Below are positions 1-6,420 of a stretch of DNA of 26,166 nt, in pieces (position 1 is the stretch's first letter; every line of letters begins with the position of its first letter). The notes below the pieces were generated by a model. The model did no database searches. It was not told where the DNA came from and saw only the letters and a list, made by a program, of their open reading frames with translations. The stretch is taken from IMG/VR virus record IMGVR_UViG_3300012936_000143, positions 1-26,166 of that record, one strand, 5' to 3'. Origin of the DNA: a virus. A program made the translations under genes and the position numbers.

Positions 1-104
1 GTTGGTGTTGCTGCTACTGCATCAGCCGAACCTACTGTACTGCCACCAGTATTCGGGTTATTGTAGACTACGATACCTGTTGAAGTGGTTGTGGTATTAC
101 TCAT
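1..104 (-). CDS. Unknown protein, 5' end only (cut by window edge)
   Basis: An ATG at 104-102 opens a minus-strand frame that stays open to the window edge (34 codons). The visible N-terminus is MSNTTTTSTGIVVYNNPNTG, followed by a Gly/Ser/Ala-rich stretch. The start overlaps the last 8 bases of the outer-spanin gene, the kind of overlap seen throughout this gene block, which supports it as real. The Thr/Gly/Asn-rich composition would suit a virion or fibre-type protein, but I do not recognise the family and the rest lies outside the window. Confidence 0.6.
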   Translation of the reverse strand, partial: MSNTTTTSTGIVVYNNPNTGGSTVGSADAVAATP

Positions 105-354
105 CCCGTTTTTCCTGTTCTTTGTGGCAAGCAGATATTTTATCTCTGAGAACCATGTAGTCCATAACCACAGTCTCTAAGGCAGACCCCTCATTTGGGA
201 TAACTTCTATTTCGTCTGCAAGCTTACTATTAAACTCTGAATTATACTGCTTCAGTGGTGGGCAGTATATTTCTAAATCAGTTTTATAGACCGTTCCCAC
301 GCAGCCTGTCAGTAAGACTGCTACGGTCACTAGGAGCATTGTTTTCAATTTCAT
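97..354 (-). CDS. Outer-membrane spanin lipoprotein (Rz1-like)
   Basis: The protein starts MKLKTMLLVTVAVLLTGC: a basic N-terminus, a hydrophobic stretch and a lipobox (L-L-T-G-C) ending at Cys18. This predicts a signal-peptidase II substrate anchored in the outer membrane. Its gene begins inside the inner-spanin gene in another frame (overlap about 70 nt), the classic nested Rz/Rz1 layout. In the family, the outer spanin joins the inner spanin across the periplasm to fuse the two membranes at the last step of lysis. I chose ATG 354 over the upstream in-frame start at 402 because the longer form would put 16 extra polar residues before the signal peptide. The mature part, about 68 residues, is charged and lacks the Pro-rich tract of lambda Rz1, so the assignment rests on lipobox and context. 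Confidence 0.78.
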   Translation of the reverse strand: MKLKTMLLVTVAVLLTGCVGTVYKTDLEIYCPPLKQYNSEFNSKLADEIEVIPNEGSALETVVMDYMVLRDKISACHKEQEKRDE

Positions 355-541
355 TATTATGTTTTTCCATTGAACGATAGAACTCAGCTTTGTCTTGTTC
401 ATTTTCTAGCGCATCCTCTAGAACTTTTGATTTTTCTAGATTTTTACCATCTTTACGACCTAAGACGTAGAGGATGGGAAGTAGAACAGCTAATCCAGCA
501 ATAAGGTAAGTTTTAATCTTACCCGTTATCATACCGAACAT
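284..541 (-). CDS. Inner-membrane spanin (Rz-like)
   Basis: An 85-aa protein with one N-terminal transmembrane segment (about residues 11-27, TYLIAGLAVLLPILYVLG), then a charged, probably coiled-coil periplasmic region (about 32-70) rich in Glu, Lys and Asn. This is the usual inner-spanin architecture, though it is shorter than lambda Rz. Its ATG overlaps the endolysin stop by one base (TAATG), so translation is probably coupled. The lipoprotein gene is nested in its 3' part. Family role: an N-in, C-out anchor in the inner membrane that pairs with the outer spanin. The identification depends on topology and gene order, since spanins diverge too far to recognise by sequence alone. Confidence 0.75.
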   Translation of the reverse strand: MFGMITGKIKTYLIAGLAVLLPILYVLGRKDGKNLEKSKVLEDALENEQDKAEFYRSMEKHNNEIENNAPSDRSSLTDRLRGNGL

Positions 542-1269
542 TAACGCTCACCTTCTTTATGATCGCTGTATCTTGCCCAAGCTGCTAAAGCGATACCGCC
601 AATCGCACAAATTAAAAAAATTGTCTTTAAACTACTAGAATAGGCCATAAGACCCTCTAGCTGAGAAGAAACCTCATTCATTGTGGTAGCTAAACCAGCA
701 ATACCTACACCAGCCATTGTTTTACTTTTACGCAGTGGCTTCTGTGCTTTTTGCTCAACCTTCTGTGGCATAATATCGCCACCTTTAGACGGTAGAGTAG
801 AGTCCATAGAAAATAGTGCAGCTTCTGCAGTACGCCTACGAACCAAACCTTTTACTACTTTAAGTTCCCCTGCTACTCGCGCCTTATTCCATCGAAGTAT
901 TTGTTCAGGAACTTCATCATACAAGCCCTTGTTAATTTTTTTCACAAGAGTCGATTTAGAAAAATTAGCACCGCCTATGTTAAATGCTAGTGATACCAAA
1001 CCATCAAATTGATTTTGAGTTAATGGTACCTGAACATATCGTTTGATATCATTCTCAAAGGTCTTCAAATCATCTGCTAGACGCTCTTCGGCCTCTTGCT
1101 CTGTAATACGCATTCCGCTGCGTACACCCTTCGTGGAACCAAATCCTATCGTCCACCGTCCAGCAATACAACGATATGAATGGATAAGCCCGTCTTCACC
1201 TTTTTTGTGCAAGCCCTCAAACGACTTAATTAAATTTAGACCTGTTTCTGAAATATGTTCAGGATGCAT
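541..1269 (-). CDS. Endolysin, GH24 lysozyme with C-terminal membrane segment
   Basis: Residues 1-155 form a phage-type lysozyme (glycoside hydrolase 24) that cleaves the MurNAc-GlcNAc bond of peptidoglycan. Visible hallmarks are the catalytic Glu18 in KSFEGL, the T4-like Thr40 in WTIGFG, and LTQNQFDGLVSLAFNIG at about 83-99. The position equivalent to T4 Asp20 is Cys34, six residues before the Thr, a substitution found in other phage lysozymes. Residues 156-184 are a polar linker, and 214-233 (LKTIFLICAIGGIALAAWA) a clear transmembrane segment with a charged tail. Phage GH24 enzymes are commonly about 150-180 aa, so the C-terminal 80 residues are extra. No separate holin lies beside it; the membrane segment may tether the enzyme or help release. 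A stem-loop abuts its ribosome binding site. Confidence 0.9.
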   Translation of the reverse strand: MHPEHISETGLNLIKSFEGLHKKGEDGLIHSYRCIAGRWTIGFGSTKGVRSGMRITEQEAEERLADDLKTFENDIKRYVQVPLTQNQFDGLVSLAFNIGGANFSKSTLVKKINKGLYDEVPEQILRWNKARVAGELKVVKGLVRRRTAEAALFSMDSTLPSKGGDIMPQKVEQKAQKPLRKSKTMAGVGIAGLATTMNEVSSQLEGLMAYSSSLKTIFLICAIGGIALAAWARYSDHKEGER

Positions 1270-1278
1270 TTTTTACCT

Positions 1279-1295
1279 CTTAGGCCCACCCTAAG
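1279..1295 (-). promoter_or_regulatory. Stem-loop just upstream of the endolysin ribosome binding site
   Basis: On the minus strand CTTAGG, a five-base loop GTGGG, then CCTAAG form a perfect 6-bp stem. It ends directly against the ribosome binding site (AGAGGT) and start of the endolysin gene. There is no T-run, so it is not a good terminator. It could restrain ribosome access or protect a processed mRNA end; neither is shown. Confidence 0.45.
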
Positions 1296-1305
1296 TTTCT
1301 ATATT

Positions 1306-2706
1306 CTAACCTCTGGCAAAGCGTCTTCCCCTACGCATTGAACGGCTGTACGGAGACATAATGCCACCAGCGCCACGGTTATATGGATTAGATAATTGAC
1401 CCATGTTATAATTGCCGCCAGCTTGGAATTGCATCAGTGTTGCATTCATTTGCTGCAGCATATTATTGATATTGTATTGCTCTTGGTTTTGAAGGTTATT
1501 GTTTGAGTCAAATCGTGCAAGAAGCAAGTTACCCTGTTCATCAATAGCCCTAGCAGTACGAACACCATTATCATCAACTGTGTTAGCAAGTAGCTTACCT
1601 GTGTTGTCAAATGAGTTAGCCAATGCAGTGTAGCTGTAACGCATGTCTTGATCCATATTGGCACCCTGAGTTTGAATGAGGGTACGAATAGAATTAAGCT
1701 GCATAGCCCAATCGGCAGCATTTGATTGACCATCTTGAACCTGATTAGATACGCCTGTTGATACCTCTTTAGCGATACGAGCGTAATCAACCTGCCCAGC
1801 GGCTGCTTGGGGGTTAGCTTGAGCGATAGCCCGTTGAACAGCGGCCTCTACTTGCTCTATTGTTAGGCCACCACCGCCCCTTCTTGCCATAGCCGCATCT
1901 GCAGCATCTTGCGCCCTAGCTGCATTACCTTCTTGAGCTTCAAAACCAGCGCCCATGTTATTTGCCATTTCACCTAAAAAGTTAGATGTAACTGCGTAGT
2001 CTGTTGAGTATTGATCTTGAAAATCTGTTAAGCCTGTTTGAAGTGCGCCTTGACCCTCAGTTAAAGCCTGTTGGCCTGTAACCAAGCTTCCTAGTTGTGT
2101 ATCTGCAGAGGCTCGAAAGTCAGAAAGATCACTAGTAATTCCTGTAGTAGCCCCTAGAATAGCCTCTTGCATTGCCGCACGATTAGTCTCTGCGTCTGCA
2201 AATCCTTCTGCTTGGGCGGTACCTAGGTCAGTTACGTTGCCCCCTAGTGAATCGAGAGATTCATTAACCCCTGCAAACCCTTCTGTGACATTTGTTCCAA
2301 TGGTACCTAAACTACTATCAACAGTATCAAACCGACCACCCATCGTGTCAAAACCAGATTGGGTAGTTCCTTCAAGTGTTCCAATACGATTTTCGATACC
2401 GCTAGTATCTACTGTTTGTGTAACAACTTGAGTTTGTGGAATTGCTGCAATAGCTGAAGTAATACCAGCTTGCCCTGCTTTAAGGGCATCCTGATTACCA
2501 ATAATGGTGCCTTGATTATCAGTCATGGTTTGCTGATTGGCGGTAATTACCCCCTGACCATCAACTAACTGTGCGCCTGTTGCCGCTGCGTTTGTAAAGC
2601 CCTCATTAACCTGATTTGATATATTGGCTTGATTGCCAGTTATTGTGGCAACCTGTTCTTCACCAAGGGCTGTTTCCTTAATTGTGGTAGACTTTTTCTT
2701 ACCCAT
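1306..2706 (-). CDS. Long coiled-coil, repeat-rich protein, probably virion-associated
   Basis: A 466-aa protein not recognised by family. The N-terminal 250 residues carry a loosely repeated pattern of Gly-Asn-Gln or Gly-Phe followed by 10-15 residues (TGNQ, TANQ, TDNQ, IGNQ, then EGF, SGF, AGF). This suggests a long amphipathic or fibrous segment. The middle has an Ala-rich tract with a Gly run (about 277-281), and the C-terminus is Gly/Tyr/Arg-rich, ending in a basic tail (SMRRGRRFARG). Cys is absent and there is no signal peptide. It lies between the HlyC-like gene and the endolysin and its start overlaps the HlyC-like stop by one base. A fibre, internal virion or ejection protein is plausible from shape and position; no function can be assigned. 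Confidence 0.7.
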   Translation of the reverse strand: MGKKKSTTIKETALGEEQVATITGNQANISNQVNEGFTNAAATGAQLVDGQGVITANQQTMTDNQGTIIGNQDALKAGQAGITSAIAAIPQTQVVTQTVDTSGIENRIGTLEGTTQSGFDTMGGRFDTVDSSLGTIGTNVTEGFAGVNESLDSLGGNVTDLGTAQAEGFADAETNRAAMQEAILGATTGITSDLSDFRASADTQLGSLVTGQQALTEGQGALQTGLTDFQDQYSTDYAVTSNFLGEMANNMGAGFEAQEGNAARAQDAADAAMARRGGGGLTIEQVEAAVQRAIAQANPQAAAGQVDYARIAKEVSTGVSNQVQDGQSNAADWAMQLNSIRTLIQTQGANMDQDMRYSYTALANSFDNTGKLLANTVDDNGVRTARAIDEQGNLLLARFDSNNNLQNQEQYNINNMLQQMNATLMQFQAGGNYNMGQLSNPYNRGAGGIMSPYSRSMRRGRRFARG

Positions 2707-3134
2707 TACATTTTGCCTCTATGAATTTTTTCTGAAGTGTTTCTGTTGATACGAAGCCAATGTACTTTTTGAGGTCCGTACAATTTTTGGCAGTGGTTAC
2801 TCATTTGCCGCCATACTTGACGAAAATGACCAAACGGAGCTATTAACCAAATTCCCCATAGCTGGTCACCGCTTTCTCTTCGGTAATCCTCTAGGGATGG
2901 GCTAAAATCACCTTGTTTAAAGGCTTCGGCTTCTTCGTTAGTGAACCAACACCAAGTCGTTAGACCTGCAGGACCTTTGATGCCGTTTGGTTTCTCCGCA
3001 TAATACAGTTTTGCATGCCCTGTAGTTAGCGGATTAATATAATCAGCGCAGAATTCTGCTACTGAAACTTCTGTGGCAAGTTCTGTATTAGAAAACAGGT
3101 ATATGCCATCAAAAACTTCTTGTGTTGAAGGCAA
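2706..3134 (-). CDS. HlyC-like toxin-activating lysine-acyltransferase homologue, probably inactive
   Basis: The 142-aa sequence aligns by eye with the RTX-toxin acyltransferase HlyC of E. coli almost without gaps over its first 130 residues. The strongest block is SGDxLWxIxxIAPFG at 88-102, against SGDRKW..WIAPFG in HlyC. HlyC transfers a fatty acyl chain from acyl-ACP to toxin lysines using His23 and Asp92. Here the aligned positions are Ala20 and Trp96, and the last ~40 residues of HlyC are absent. The protein may therefore bind rather than acylate, or be a structural reuse of the fold. The start is TTG (3134), forced by an in-frame stop just upstream, with AAGGGG as ribosome binding site. 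No RTX toxin is visible. It has its own promoter (3157-3186). Confidence 0.72.
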   Translation of the reverse strand: MPSTQEVFDGIYLFSNTELATEVSVAEFCADYINPLTTGHAKLYYAEKPNGIKGPAGLTTWCWFTNEEAEAFKQGDFSPSLEDYRRESGDQLWGIWLIAPFGHFRQVWRQMSNHCQKLYGPQKVHWLRINRNTSEKIHRGKM

Positions 3135-3136
3135 TG

Positions 3137-3149
3137 TAACCCCTTGTTA
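3137..3149. repeat. 13-bp repeat TAACCCCTTGTTA, copy 1
   Basis: This exact 13-mer recurs at 26081-26093, also just upstream of a minus-strand gene. The first 10 bases also occur at 23406-23415. Here its minus-strand form supplies the AAGGGG that acts as ribosome binding site for the HlyC-like gene. A near copy (TAACCCCTTA, 3161-3170) sits inside the adjacent promoter. Confidence 0.6.
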
Positions 3150-3156
3150 TTAAATC

Positions 3157-3186
3157 ATTATAACCCCTTATACAGGGTTTTAACAA
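3157..3186 (-). promoter_or_regulatory. Sigma70-type promoter for the HlyC-like gene and lysis block
   Basis: Minus strand: -35 TTGTTA (3186-3181), an 18-bp spacer, then a perfect -10 TATAAT (3162-3157). The spacer and the edge of the -10 hold an inverted repeat (AACCC / GGGTT, 3162-3166 with 3175-3179) and one copy of the AAGGGGTTA motif, so a repressor or activator could act here. Expected start is near 3150, giving a very short leader before TTG 3134. Confidence 0.6.
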
Positions 3187-3214
3187 GGAAATACAAGCCC
3201 TTAACACTTTTTAA

Positions 3215-3616
3215 TTATGGAGCGTCAGGCCAATCGTCTTTTTCCAACATAGGCCACGAAGAATTAGTTGGCAAATCGCGCAACAAGGTTCTATATGCAG
3301 CCCATTCAGCCTTATCATCATCACTTAATGGGCAGTCTGCCATTTGTGTCCAATCAGACTGTGCTAGTAGATTGTTTCGCTCCATACGGTTTTGCGTAGC
3401 AGCCGCAGGGATAGCCATTTCAGCAATCTCAGCATCACGCTGTTCCTCAGTCATTGGAACGATTCCACCATCCTCATCTTCGATAAATCGAATTACTGAG
3501 GGTTCCTCTTCAAGTTCAACTACATGCTGACCTGCTTCTAGTTCTTCAGGCGCTTCATCAATGGTTTTAACGGCAATTGATTTCCCGTCACCACCCATAC
3601 TTACTAAATATAGCAT
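3215..3616 (-). CDS. Tail-assembly chaperone-like protein (APC-type C-terminal domain)
   Basis: A 133-aa acidic protein. Its C-terminal half carries the pattern RxNLLxxSDWTQ (about 80-92), then CPLSDDDKAEWAxYRxxLRDLP (99-119) and two Trp near the end. I recognise this as the domain of phage tail-assembly chaperone-like proteins commonly encoded right after tail-fibre genes. The N-terminal half (1-60) is Glu-rich and variable in such proteins. Position fits: it directly follows three tandem adhesin-like genes and is the last gene before an 80-bp intergenic region with a new promoter. Likely role: folding or assembly of the fibre or adhesin proteins. It is probably not a virion component. Confidence 0.75.
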   Translation of the reverse strand: MLYLVSMGGDGKSIAVKTIDEAPEELEAGQHVVELEEEPSVIRFIEDEDGGIVPMTEEQRDAEIAEMAIPAAATQNRMERNNLLAQSDWTQMADCPLSDDDKAEWAAYRTLLRDLPTNSSWPMLEKDDWPDAP

Positions 3617-3637
3617 TTTTAATCTCCTAGTTTATTG

Positions 3638-4570
3638 CTATGCAGGGGTGCGGTTTCCAAAAAGTTCACCGCATTTATTGTAGAAATGAAAGAAACTCTC
3701 ATTCTGGTTATAATTTTCACTCTGATGTGCTGTGATTGTCGCTTGCTTGTATACTTGCGACATTTGCAAATCACACACTAACTGACCAGTACCATCAAAT
3801 ATGTTGTCTATTTGACTGAAGTGGTTAGCCATTCTTGAGTGTGTCCAGTACGAACTGTTAGTCCAATAACTTGCTGTGCAAACTAGCATCAAAGCCGTTG
3901 TCTTATTTGCAGGGAAAGTTACGTTTACATTATCACCTGTATACTGCCCACCACCTGATGAAGTATTCCAAGGCGTAGACCAACTATTATTCTGTCGAGT
4001 TACGCTCGTGTAATCTTGGTGGTTTGGCTTGTATACATGTAATGCTGCACCTTCGTATCCTTGATGCCAGTAATTAGTGTAGTGAAAGTTAACATTTTTG
4101 GCTATGCTATTATTAGTCGTATTACGAACGAACATAATATTACAAACTATAGGCATATAATTCTGCGTTGCTCGACCATGCAGTGTTTGCATGTGCTTTA
4201 AGCCAACAGAACGCTTATTCGCGTAATGCGTCCTTATCCCTTTAACATTATTACCAGTGTTATAAGAGTTACCACCGCCATACCTATAGAAGCCTACTCC
4301 GCGAGGTATTCTCCAACAAGCCTCTATTTTTCGCCAATCACTTGCTTCATAGACATAAAAAGTAGAACCATAGTAAGGGTGACCAGTATTCCAATCTCTA
4401 GACTGATGAAAATAACGCTCTTGAATACCACTAAAGGAAACAACCGTATGCGCTGCTTCTACTGTCGTAGTCGCTTCATTAGGATATATTCCTGGGGATG
4501 TTTCACCACTAGATGACGCACCTCCACCGCTTTTTAATTTTTGTATTTCATTAAGTAAATAGAGGTCCAT
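3638..4570 (-). CDS. Tail adhesin-like paralogue 3 (Trp/Tyr/Asn-rich)
   Basis: The third of three tandem paralogues (310 aa). It opens with MDLYLLNEIQKLKSGGG, the N-terminal peptide shared by all three, then a Gly/Ser linker. The body is very rich in Tyr, Trp, Asn, His and Ser. A conserved central block reads FVRNTTNNS (about 152-160) and later YEGAALHVYKPN, matching the equivalent blocks in the two genes upstream. No known enzyme motif is visible. The aromatic, polar composition fits a beta-rich sugar- or receptor-binding protein. The shared N-terminal peptide may dock all three onto one virion site. Its ATG overlaps the preceding stop (position 4570 is shared), with GGAG upstream. Receptor-binding role is inferred from context and composition. 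Confidence 0.7.
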   Translation of the reverse strand: MDLYLLNEIQKLKSGGGASSSGETSPGIYPNEATTTVEAAHTVVSFSGIQERYFHQSRDWNTGHPYYGSTFYVYEASDWRKIEACWRIPRGVGFYRYGGGNSYNTGNNVKGIRTHYANKRSVGLKHMQTLHGRATQNYMPIVCNIMFVRNTTNNSIAKNVNFHYTNYWHQGYEGAALHVYKPNHQDYTSVTRQNNSWSTPWNTSSGGGQYTGDNVNVTFPANKTTALMLVCTASYWTNSSYWTHSRMANHFSQIDNIFDGTGQLVCDLQMSQVYKQATITAHQSENYNQNESFFHFYNKCGELFGNRTPA

Positions 4571-5490
4571 TAGTTATCTCCGAATGTTTCGCCAAGCGAT
4601 TTCCAGAAGGTTACAAGGTCATTATCTTGGGCGTGATTTCCATTATAGTTAGCCACACGGTTACACAGATAATGTTGTGTCGCTTTGTTATCGATCACTA
4701 GCCCTGCATTGATAGGAACATGAGTGTTGTACCAGTTATTACCTTCGTAAACCCAATAACCGTTATCGGTGTTTGTGTAATACATGAACGAATTACAGAG
4801 AACATACGCCCTTGTCTGGTAAGGTCCGACTGTTATACTTGTACTTCCAGTTGTGTACCAAGTGTTATTGGTGTAAGTCCATTTGGTAGTTCTATTTACA
4901 GACGTTACTTGCGAGTATGCCGTATTGTTGGGGGTGTATTCTATTAAACACGCTCCATCATAACTATGAGAATAGCGACAACTAAACTGGTAGTATAAGT
5001 CACAACTAATTGAACTCCCTGTTGGGTTCCGCAAGAAGACTATGTTATTACCAAAAGATGCATAGTTATCGTGGTATCTAATAACGTGCGTTAATTGGTT
5101 TATGCCACAAGTCTTATATAGCGAATGGTAGAGCCTTTGTGAGGAATTGGTGGTTCCTCTGTTTTCCATTGTTGTATTATAATACCTGTTAGCGGAACTG
5201 TTATCATGCGATTCATTTGCTGAAAAGAAAATTGCCCTTTGATCTGATGCACCGAACTGCGCTGAAGTAGAGAAATTTGAGTAGTGGTTACTACTTGACC
5301 ATTCCCCGTTATCGTAAGCGTAGCGTCCGTTAGTTGAGTATACTGAATAAAAAGGTATACGATTAGTTGAGAAATTTGTTTTATTTGAATTGTGGGGGGC
5401 AATTAAGTAACCCCCTGCGGCTCCACCGCCACCTGTATTACCGTCTTTTAGTTGAGACAGTTTATTCAGTAAAAATAAGTCCATATCCAT
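4570..5490 (-). CDS. Tail adhesin-like paralogue 2 (Tyr/Asn-rich)
   Basis: Second of the three tandem paralogues (306 aa). The N-terminus is MDMDLFLLNKLSQLKDG; an internal Met at residue 3 gives a start matching the sister proteins exactly, and either could be used (AGGAG lies upstream). A Gly-rich linker (about 18-27) precedes a Tyr/Asn/Ser-rich body. The conserved central block is FLRNPTGSS, followed by YDGACLIEYTPN and SQVTSV, aligning with both neighbours, then the alternating hydrophobic RAYVLCNSFMYYTN. Overall divergence between paralogues is high outside these blocks. I infer a surface-exposed receptor or glycan contact role; the family itself is unknown to me. Confidence 0.7.
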   Translation of the reverse strand: MDMDLFLLNKLSQLKDGNTGGGGAAGGYLIAPHNSNKTNFSTNRIPFYSVYSTNGRYAYDNGEWSSSNHYSNFSTSAQFGASDQRAIFFSANESHDNSSANRYYNTTMENRGTTNSSQRLYHSLYKTCGINQLTHVIRYHDNYASFGNNIVFLRNPTGSSISCDLYYQFSCRYSHSYDGACLIEYTPNNTAYSQVTSVNRTTKWTYTNNTWYTTGSTSITVGPYQTRAYVLCNSFMYYTNTDNGYWVYEGNNWYNTHVPINAGLVIDNKATQHYLCNRVANYNGNHAQDNDLVTFWKSLGETFGDN

Positions 5491-5505
5491 TTTACTGTCT
5501 CCTTT

Positions 5506-6402
5506 TTATGGTGTTTCTGGGTAATTGTAGGCGCACATACGATACAAATTACGAACTCTATTGCTGTGGCTATAACTAAAATCCCCACTACTGGCATCCC
5601 AATTTGCATCACGGGCTAGTAAGGAAGTTTTGTACATATCATAATCAGGCCGCCACCCTGCGTTATAAAGGTCATGTATATTATAAAATGTAGACAAATC
5701 TTGCCACCCTGCAACATTACTACTGTCTTGGTAGTAATACAGTGAGTGCATCATCAAACAGACTACAGTTTTACCTGCTTCAATGCTGCCTCTACTGACA
5801 CTTCCACTCCAATCGGTGCTAGTACCAGTATAATTATTGTTACTCCAATCCAAATCGGTTACTTGCGATTTGTCTGCATAATTAGGCTCACCAATCGATA
5901 TGGATGCACCATCATGCCCTGACTGCCAGTTTGAACTCATTTTTCCATAAAGGTTCATAGTCAGATCGCCATTAGTAGTGTTTTTTAACCACATGATAGT
6001 CGTGCGGAAAGGGGGATAACTTTGACCATTCCAGCGTGTGTTATACATGCTAAATGGGCCACCATGTCTGCCCCCATTAATAAAGAGTAAATGAGGTGGA
6101 CCACCGTTATCGTAAGCCGATCTCTGGTTGGTTTCCGTATAGGGTTTACCTATCGCATTAAAAACACCATATTCATAATCGCTACGACCAGCACCGCCAT
6201 ATGTATAGAACGAGGTGTATGGGCTACTAGAACTCCAAGTCCAGTTATCCGTTTGCTGACGATCATTTACGCGAGTGATAATAGGCCAAACAGTCTCATT
6301 GCCACTAGCATCATTAGGGAGAAACATACTCCCTGCTTCAGAGGTTGACCCTGCGCCACCTGCCTCTAATTTGTTTAATTCGTTAAGGAGATATAAGTCC
6401 AT
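5506..6402 (-). CDS. Tail adhesin-like paralogue 1 (Trp/Tyr/Asn-rich)
   Basis: First of the three tandem paralogues to be translated (298 aa). It begins MDLYLLNELNKLEAGGAG, sharing the 12-residue N-terminal peptide, with AGGAG ahead of the start. The body has the same layout as its neighbours: an aromatic/Asn-rich region, a central block LKNTTNGDLTMNLYGK, then HDGASISIGEPN and SQVTDL, then the hydrophobic strand VVCLMMHSLYYY. It ends without the FG-containing tail the other two share. The gene is separated from paralogue 2 by 15 bases. Tandem divergence of an exposed protein is typical of host-range determinants, so a role in adsorption is likely but unproven. Confidence 0.7.
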   Translation of the reverse strand: MDLYLLNELNKLEAGGAGSTSEAGSMFLPNDASGNETVWPIITRVNDRQQTDNWTWSSSSPYTSFYTYGGAGRSDYEYGVFNAIGKPYTETNQRSAYDNGGPPHLLFINGGRHGGPFSMYNTRWNGQSYPPFRTTIMWLKNTTNGDLTMNLYGKMSSNWQSGHDGASISIGEPNYADKSQVTDLDWSNNNYTGTSTDWSGSVSRGSIEAGKTVVCLMMHSLYYYQDSSNVAGWQDLSTFYNIHDLYNAGWRPDYDMYKTSLLARDANWDASSGDFSYSHSNRVRNLYRMCAYNYPETP

Positions 6403-6420
6403 AACCTGTTACTCCTATTC

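Noticed and set aside
1446-1790. Minus-strand frame of 114 codons inside the 466-aa protein
   Set aside because: Hydrophobic only because it reads Asn/Gln/Ala codons out of frame; the main frame spans it fully.
3638-6402. Diversity-generating retroelement target in the Tyr/Asn-rich paralogues
   Set aside because: The Asn/Tyr richness recalls adenine-targeted variation, but no reverse transcriptase, template repeat or variable repeat is visible in the window.
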